NCBI GenBank assembly: GCA_012861695.1
Contig: JAAOOA010000127.1
Location: 19,056,255-19,120,254, forward strand
Reading direction: 5' to 3'
Length of the DNA: 64,000 nt
Source of the DNA: Trematomus loennbergii
Taxonomy: Eukaryota > Chordata > Actinopteri > Perciformes > Nototheniidae
Below the pieces are notes generated by a model. The model was not told the DNA's origin. It saw only the letters and a program-made list of their open reading frames with translations, and ran no database searches. The position numbers were made by a program, and so were the translations under genes. This document shows positions 56,591 to 64,000 of this stretch, piece by piece. The stretch's first letter is position 1. Each line of letters begins with the position of its first letter.

Positions 56591-57725
56591 ACCAGATGAC
56601 ATTTTATGAAAGAAAAGGGACACAAAGGACACATCTTCTGTCAAACCATGAAAAACCTCTGAGGCATCCAGTCTAAAGAAGACTAACTTGTAATTACTTG
56701 TAATATATTGAATTGAAATGTGTATACACCCTCAGTATTTATGTAACCATCTTGCATACAGTGTAATTTGTTTTTCTGAAATGATACCATTGATGATATT
56801 TATTATTTGTGGCAAAGTGCAATGACAATGTGTGTATACTGTAATAGTCATAGGTTGTTATTTCCTCTTTTTTTGTCAATAATGGAGGCTTTTAATAGCC
56901 AATTCATTGCTCTTTATCCTCTCAGTATTGTGCATAAGCCTAATACATTTTCTATGTTCTTCTTTGCAGGCCAATAGCTTCATTTGGATGTTATGCACTT
57001 TAAACAAATTATGGTCATTTCTATAAAAATATTGTGCATTGAAATCGGCCTGCAATATAATTATTTGATGCGTCAAACCATGCCTAACTGTTTCTGAAGA
57101 CTTTACAGAAGTCATAGGCTACATTTGTACACTGCGACCTTGTAAGTATTGCAACATATTCTAAGAGTAGCCTATTTGTTCATGTAATATTTGTTTTTGT
57201 CGTTGATGAATAAATCATTTTATGAAAACAAATGTGGAATCATGCCCATTGTTGTCAACTTGAATTAAAGGAATTTAGGCCATAGCCTAACGCTTAAATT
57301 AAGAAGCCATAGGTTGTTCTGCTTTTGATTCATGTGCAACTTTGACCTTTGTGTGTGTGTTTTCAAATGATCTTTATGTGGTAGCCCCTTGATGGATCGC
57401 CAAAAGAGGAACTTATAAGAAAACATATTTATATTTCTTAGAAATGCTGTATGAATGCAACTTTTAGCCTAATTATTTTCCCTGTACATATTTGTATTTG
57501 ATCAATGAATTGATTTTCCACATATAGAAATATATAGCCATTGCAGTAAATAGTCGCTAAATACAATTTCCCAGAGCTGAAGGTGACGTCCTCAAGTTTT
57601 TGTCGGACCAACAGTCTAAATCAAAATATCATGTGTTTATTTGTCAGTGATCCAAAGCGGAGAAAATCTTTATTTACTTTTATGTTGTTCATCATTTGTG
57701 CTTGGAACATGGCTTACACGATTAA
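56591..57725 (+). other. skor1 3' UTR and downstream sequence
   Basis: AT-rich sequence after the skor1 stop. A clear AATAAA lies at 57209-57214, about 620 bases downstream, and is the likely polyadenylation signal. No further gene. Confidence 0.5.
57209..57214 (+). terminator. Polyadenylation hexamer AATAAA of skor1
   Basis: Canonical hexamer in the 3' UTR of skor1, on the gene's strand. Confidence 0.5.
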
Positions 57726-58106
57726 AGGTGGGTATGTACGTTTATGAAACCGGCTCGAGATCGCTAGAATTTGAAAATACACGACCGGAGAAAATCTGCC
57801 ACTTCCTTATAGAGCCCCTCCTCCAACACAACGAACGCGCACATGACCAATGAGGGCACGAGATAAGTTTGTGCACAGATGGAAGGCTGACAGGCAGGTA
57901 GGCCATCCAGTTATTTTAGCCGGGCCGGCTAAAATGATTGGTCGTGCTTTTTACAGTACTACAGCTTCCACAGATTACATTTTTTTATGGATTTTTTGTC
58001 AAAGCACTTAATATATTCATTGCTATCGGGATGTTAAGAGCATTCCATGGAATATAACAAAAAGTGTATCTCGAGCCGGTTTCTCAAACTTACATATACC
58101 CTACCT
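57726..58106. mobile_element. Non-autonomous DNA transposon (MITE), copy 2, TTAA-flanked
   Basis: A 381 bp element. The ends AGGTGGGTATGTA and its near-complement TACATATACCCTACCT are flanked by TTAA at 57722-57725 and 58107-58110. The inner inverted repeat GAAACCGGCTCGAGAT pairs with ATCTCGAGCCGGTTTC. From GAACGCGCACATGACC onward it differs from the copy at 12232-12599 at only a few positions, which points to recent activity. It lies between skor1 and pias1. Confidence 0.87.
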
Positions 58107-58289
58107 TTAATTGATTATTAATATGGTAATCATTTATTTCTGTCAATGATAACTTAAATAATCGATTAATCCTTAAAGATAAAAATATGCAGGCTGTAAA
58201 TTGAATAAAAGGGAAGAAACATACTAACCGGACCATATGCACTCTTTTACGAGCAGAATACAGTTCTTCAGATAGGCTATTTAATGGGA

Positions 58290-58760
58290 GAGAAGTACTT
58301 GGATATACTTAAGTACCACCATAATACTCTGTTAAAAGTCCTGCATTTAAAACGTGTAAAAGTATTAGCATCAAAATATACTACTCTAAGGCAGATTGGC
58401 CCATTTTCCTATAATATAATGTGTTGATGATAATTATTGGCGCATTTAAGTGTTTATTAAACCTTATAAATGTGCAGATATTTTTAATTACCTTGTATGC
58501 TGCAGGTTATCTTGTGAATGTGACTCCAGGTGTGACTAAAGTCTTATTTAAGTGTTGTATATGTCACTTAATTGATCCAAATCTTCACTAAAGGTAATAC
58601 ATTAATGCACACCATTTACCAATGTAGGTAAATCGTAGGCTAGTGGGTAGGAAGTACAAAGTAAGAAAACAATTAAATACTCAAGTAAAGTACAAGTCCC
58701 TTAAAAGTGTATTAAAGTACAGTACTTGAGTAAATCTACTTACAACACAGTTTTTCTATG
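58290..58760. mobile_element. Degraded percomorph AAGTA-type MITE
   Basis: GAAGTACTTGGATATACTTA and AAAAGTCCTGCATTTAAAAC on the left, CTCAAGTAAAGTACAAG and AGTACTTGAGTAAATCTAC on the right, match the same fish MITE family seen at 27343 and 41140. No coding content. Confidence 0.55.
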
Positions 58761-58779
58761 CTACGGTAGCGCCCCCTGC

Positions 58780-58889
58780 TGTATGAGGTCAGGAAGCGAC
58801 ACTCAATTTTGAATTTCGCTGTCCCTTGAGGATGGCCGTTGCGCATGCGCAGATAATGTAACAAGATGGCGGAGAGTGCGGAACTGAAG
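58780..58889 (+). promoter_or_regulatory. pias1 promoter with NRF1 and YY1 sites
   Basis: TGCGCATGCGCA at 58840-58851 is a full palindromic NRF1 site. It lies 15 bases upstream of the pias1 start codon. CAAGATGGCGG around the ATG itself is a YY1 consensus, a frequent arrangement in TATA-less housekeeping promoters whose transcript starts just upstream. No TATA box is visible. The 5' UTR would be very short if transcription starts here. Confidence 0.6.
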
Positions 58890-61800
58890 GTAAAGCGAGC
58901 CCCTTCATTAGCTTGACAAATAAGCAGTTCATACAGTAAGATTTGAATTTCAAATCATAGCACCATTGTTATTTGAAAATAAAGACCCGATGTGTGTTGC
59001 TTTTAAAGCATTTAATACCAAAACAACAGCAGTGAAGACCGGACCAGCTGTTAGCTGTCTGGCTAGCTCTTTAGCATTAGCTTTGTTATTGTTGCCGACG
59101 TTCCGTTAGGCTGCCTCCGCTGAGCGGCTCACCTGCAGATAAGGCCATATATCGCTTATAGACAAATACTAAAACAACATTAATTTCTACGTGTTGTACC
59201 CGACGGCACTGTGGTGTTAGGTAACTGACATTATCAGTAGAGCATCAGGTGAACTGCAATATCTGTTTTAAAATGGGCTCTGTCTATTCCCTGGAAGACA
59301 AGCGCAATGTAGCTTCCATTGGCGTTATTTTGTATTTGATGTGAAGGACCAGTCCACGAAATATGTTCACTATCCACAGTCTTGTCTACTGTAATGTTGT
59401 TTATGTGGCGATTGTTGTTTGAACAGACGAGATAAACGAAATACTGTGTCTTTAGGTTATGTTTCAGTCAGATTACACCGGTATCACACAGGCGCTGTTA
59501 GCTAGCCTATGCTAAATGTGTCCCTCAACCTTCTTCTACCCTCTTATATTAGAACGTAATTCATATTTGAAATAAAACTCTCTTTGTGAAACGGTTTGTT
59601 TTCATCTCCTCACGTCCTTAACGAATTTCTACACTGTTGCCTCAACTCATTAATCTCGTATTAGCCTTATTAAATCTATACTGTATACAAGTCATTTAAC
59701 ATACATTTGTATATAATTTACATTTAGTGAGTGCATCTGGCACAACATGTTGTATTAAGCAGCCAGATATTAAGCATTATTGGTATGTTTACGGTTACTA
59801 AAATATTCAGCTTTTCCAGTCCAGCATTGAGAGCTTATTGGGATTGTCAATTAACATGCAGATGACTTTGATTGATCAAGTGGGTTGAAAGTCACATTTG
59901 CATATGCTCTTCATAATGACAGGTTGTCTTTTAATGCAAACATTATGTGTTGTAATGGTGTGTAGAGCAACATTGCACGTTTTAAACATCGTAGTTCATG
60001 AGAGTACTATACATATGGTGGACATGAAAACATGAGTACCTTTTTAATGTAACATCAGGTAACATTACCTTTTGCTTTGATGGACTGCATTATACACTAT
60101 AGAATGTATTTGTTGGAAATATAAATATCCTAAAACAAAAACGACCACTGCATGGTATAATGCAGGCTAATACAATCATCACAAGCTACTTTTCAAAGTT
60201 TGAAAGTTTGAATTGACACCTCTCTGACTCAAGACGCAGTCTCTGCTGTATTATATTCCATTATTTTGTGCAGATATTCATGCTATTGTTTCCCCCCCTG
60301 TATTATCACTTCCAGCATGTGCAGTGATGCTTTATGCATTACAGCTATTAGTTGATGAAGTATAAATTATGTTAGTGGCTTTGTTTGTTAAATATACTGT
60401 GTCTGCTTTTATTGTGTCGTTTTATTGTACCCAGACAAAGTCCAAAGAAACTCTATAAATCGTACTTCTCCAAGCATGATTTGAAATATATAAATCAGAC
60501 ATGATTTAATAGTTATGCTTTAAGTGGTAAAGTCTAAACGAGAAAATGAGACTTGTTTGTGATAATAATATTGTAATAATAGACCATTTTGGCCACTTTT
60601 CTTTTTTTCCCAGCAAATGGTAATGAGCCTTCGAGTTTCGGAGCTCCAGGTGTTGTTGGGGTATGCAGGACGGAATAAGCACGGCCGCAAACACGAACTT
60701 TTGACCAAAGCTCTCCACCTACTGAAGGCTGGGTGCAGTCCGGCAGTGCAGATGAAGATCAAAGAGCTCTACAGACGGCGCTTCCCAACCAAAATGGTTT
60801 CGCCGGTGGACCTGGCTCTGCCTGGCGTTCATTCGGCCTCCAGCCTACCTGCTGGCCTCGCCCAGCTGGGGTTTGACAGCCACGGTTCCCCCTCGCCTCT
60901 GCTGCCGGTCTCTTTACTCGGGCCAAAGCATGAGCTGAATCTGTCCCACCTCCCCTCTGCCCTGCACCCTGTTCACCCCGATGTCAAGCTCCAGAGACTG
61001 CCATTCTACGACGTTCTGGATGAGCTCATTAAGCCAACCAGCTTGGGTGAGTCCACCACTTCCTGCTGTGGGTGATGGAGCATTGTGACCACAGATATCT
61101 GTAACATGACTTTTCAAAACCGTGCTTGGTTAAAGTTCAATATGAGTTGCCATTAGTGCCTAGGAAATGCTGAAGGTTTCCCCTCTGAGTGTCATGCTGT
61201 GTTGTGGTTTCTTTTTGTAGCCTCAGACAACAGTCAGCGGTTCCAGGAAGCATGTTATGCCTTTGCATTAACACCGCACCAAGTTACACAGATCAGCAGC
61301 TCCATGTAAGTGAGAAAGCTCTCTGGTAAGAGACGAGAAGGAAGAAAAAACACAATGTTACTACCAAACTATTTTCAATGTACTGTTTACATGATTTAGA
61401 ATGCAGCTGTTATATCTGACACAGCAAGCAATCGTAGTAAACTGATGTGTTTTAAATGCTGTTTTACTTTGGGCCAGCCTCATTTGACTTCTGACTCTTT
61501 TCACTTCTTTAGGGACATATCTGGGACCAAATGTGACTTTGCTGTTCAAGTACAGTTACGGTATGTTGAACATACATTTCTCTTTTTACCAATAAGTACA
61601 TTTGCATTCAGTGAATTTTGGGGCTCTGTTAGCCTCTCTCAGTTTTGAGAAGTTTCCAGAAATAGTTGGCATTTGTACAGTTTTTGTCATTTATGTCTAT
61701 CTTTTTCAGATTCAGATGAAAGCATTTTAACCCTCACCCAAGTTTTAACTTCAACCTTAACTATATTTTTTATTTGACAGTTCAAGGCATGTTCAATAAA

Positions 61801-64000
61801 AAAATGGGAAGTTTTTAGATTAGCATGAGAAACACATTAATAAAACTTTACATATATATAGCGCTTTTCCTGGTGCTCAAAGCGCTTACATTAGTTTTTT
61901 ACATTTGTCCTTCACATTAGAGCTTCTGTCATTTATTTTCTTCCTTTTCAGATTTTGTTTATCAGAGACCAGCTGTCCCCAGGAGGATCATTTCCCCCCT
62001 AATCTGTGTGTGAAGGTGAACGGCAAACCCTGTAATCTCCCGGTGAGTCCCGACAGTTTGTAGTTGGATTATTTGATCATACTTTCTGTGTAACACGACA
62101 CCAATTTCTGAGAATCGAGGTCACTGATGTTGGATGTTTTCTCTGCAGGGATATCTTCCTCCAACCAAAAATGGAGTTGAACCAAAAAGGCCCAGTCGCT
62201 CCATCAACATCACCTCTCTGGTCCGACTGTCCACCACAGTACCCAACACAATTGTGGTGTCATGGACTTCAGAAATTGGCAGGGTAAGAAGACGTTTGCA
62301 AAGCGTTGGGATTCAATCTGCATAGCCCATTAAAAAGGACATTAGATGTGTCAGTGTAACTCACTCGCTGATTATTTCTATATTTTTTCTGTCAGAGTTT
62401 TTCCATGGCTGTGTATCTGGTAAGACAGCAGTCCTCTGTAGTGTTGTTGCAAAGACTACGGGCCAAAGGAATAAGAAACCCGGACCACTCAAGAGCTCTG
62501 AGTAAGTTTCCACTACATCTGTAAGTCAAAGACAATCATATAAATTAACTTTCATATTGTCACAACTGTTTTGTGACAACGACACGGAAATCCGGGATTT
62601 AAAGATAGGAGCCAAAAAGGGAACAAAGTTTCAGTTCCTTAATTGTTTCATTGTTGTTCCACTGCAGTTTTTGCATGTAACAACATTCTTCCATCGAGGT
62701 TATTCCATGTTCTCTTGTTTTATTTAGTGTGTATTGATCAAATGGACAAATCCACTTGAATGAAACACACTCATTTAATCTTTGTGTTTGTCTTTTCTCT
62801 CTGACAGTTAAAGAGAAGTTAACAGCTGATCCAGAGAGTGAGATCGCCACCACCAGTCTACGAGTCTCTCTCCTGTGTCCTGTAAATACTCCACTACACA
62901 CTGCTCCTTTTAAAGAAAATGTATTTCAGATTGTTGTGAGAAATATTTTAGTAGCTTCATAATAGTTGCAGAACCAGTTTCAATCCGCCTATTCATAGAT
63001 CAACAAACTTTAATTAGGAATTCAAATGACAAAGACTGCATTTTTTGGTTGGGAGACAAAAGGCACATACTCGATACTAAAAGGAATTTTTTGCTTTGCC
63101 CTATTATTATATTATGTCCAATCAAACGAAATGGTGCATACATGATTTAAAGAAGTAACATTTATTTTGTGTTTTCTCTTTTAGCTGGGGAAGATGAGGC
63201 TGACCATCCCGTGCAGAGCGCTCACGTGTTCTCACCTTCAGTGCTTCGATGCTACACTTTACATCCAAATGAACGAGAAGAAGCCGACCTGGGTGTGTCC
63301 AGTCTGCGACAAGAAGGCACCGTACGAACACCTCATTATCGACGGGTGAGCACAACACGGCACACGTTCCTGCTAGCTTACTGTCTGACATGATCATAAT
63401 GCAATTTGCCTTACATAATAATCCCTCTTCATTGTGTTAAAACAATCTAAGGAGTGCTTTGGAGTCAAAATAATGGAATTGTTGCTTTACTTGACCATCC
63501 TGCTTTATATGTTATTATCTCATTTGTACCTGAAGCCTGCACCAAAGCAACCTTTTATATAACTGCCTAAAAACCCAGATATAATTTGCAGCTTTAATTT
63601 CCAACAATACTGTATTTCCAAATGATCAGTGTTAAAGATGAAGACCTACTGAAGCTGGTGTTGTACTGGTTGCAAAGGTGCTCAACTGTTTGAACTGTCC
63701 TGCTGTTTTTCTCAGGTTGTTCATGGAAATCCTGAATAGCTGTTCTGACTGCGATGAAATCCAGTTCAAAGAAGATGGAAACTGGCATCCCATGAGGTCG
63801 AAGAGAGAGGTGCAGGAGGTGTCCGCTTCGTACAACGGCGTAGACAGCGGTATGTAACGTGTGCATTTCAGAGTCTTCCTGTGTTTCCGGTGCATTGAGC
63901 ACAGTGTGAGGTAACTGTTCCTTTTTTAGACTCGTCTCAGACCAACCCGCAGGAGCACAGGCGGGGATCAAACGACAACAACAAGAAAGTGGATGTGATC
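58866..64000 (+). CDS. pias1: pias1 (SUMO E3 ligase), 5' eleven exons, runs off the window
   Basis: Exons 58866-58889, 60614-61046, 61221-61305, 61513-61560, 61952-62042, 62149-62283, 62396-62501, 62808-62881, 63185-63345, 63716-63849 and 63930 to the window end join in frame. The N-terminus [20 protein letters not shown] is nearly identical to human PIAS1. The SAP domain (about residues 11-45) contains the LQVLL motif (19-23), followed by the PINIT domain (about 124-288). The SP-RING in exon 9 has CSHLQCFD and [14 protein letters not shown] with the zinc ligands. The protein promotes SUMO transfer from UBC9 to transcription factors in the nucleus, including STAT1. The SUMO-interacting motif begins at the last codons (KKVDVI). 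The remaining C-terminal exons lie beyond the window. Human synteny (SKOR1 then PIAS1) agrees. Confidence 0.95.
58890..60613. other. pias1 intron 1
   Basis: Non-coding. CpG-richer near 59080-59140 just after the first exon, AT-rich afterwards. No repeat family assigned. Confidence 0.4.
61561..61951. other. pias1 intron with a short fish repeat fragment
   Basis: Mostly AT-rich. Around 61850-61895, TATATATAGCGCTTTTCC and GTGCTCAAAGCGCTTACAT match a common fish repeat tail. No exon. Confidence 0.45.
62882..63184. other. pias1 intron
   Basis: Ordinary AT-rich intron with nothing else seen. The next gap, 63346-63715, is also plain intron. Confidence 0.4.

Overview
The window is vertebrate nuclear DNA, almost certainly from a ray-finned (probably percomorph) fish. 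Genes are split into short exons with GT-AG introns, there are long TG/CA microsatellites, and several repeats of a kind common in fish genomes are present. All four recognised genes lie on the + strand. Their order (iqch, the C15orf61 homologue, map2k5 remains, skor1, pias1) matches human chromosome 15q23.

Layout. Positions 332-13954 carry the last eleven coding exons of iqch; its 5' end is outside the window. A two-exon C15orf61-type gene lies at 15405-15981. From 16 to 50 kb there is no intact gene. In mammals this interval holds MAP2K5, a MAP kinase kinase of about 20 exons. Here I find only short exon fragments, in the correct order and still flanked by AG and GT splice dinucleotides. 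The best are at 40759-40785 (the LLQCIVDE segment), 24738-24778 (kinase activation loop, with small deletions), 21402-21443 and 40393-40411. No catalytic-loop exon is visible. The simplest reading is a dead map2k5 copy in one of two teleost duplicate loci, with non-coding DNA kept because skor1 regulatory elements lie in it.

skor1 (50595-56590, seven coding exons, 743 residues) encodes a SKI/SNO/DACH-family transcriptional corepressor. Its intron at 55790-56492 holds a decayed 66-base exon (56140-56205). That exon still resembles, without gaps, a coiled-coil exon of the SKOR family, but it has an in-frame stop and has lost its donor. Skipping it keeps the frame, so this copy probably makes a protein 22 residues shorter in the coiled coil. 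pias1 (58866 to beyond the window end) encodes a SUMO E3 ligase; the SAP, PINIT and SP-RING regions are all present.

Repeats include two nearly identical 368-381 bp TTAA-flanked MITEs (12232-12599 and 57726-58106), a foldback hairpin in an iqch intron, two hAT-like elements, a LINE 3' end, several old fish repeat remnants, and three large dinucleotide arrays. One iqch exon (7180-7464) is out of frame by two bases; both gaps can be placed in homopolymers (C7 and G9), which suggests assembly error rather than gene death. Names come from recognising translated sequence; no alignment program was run.
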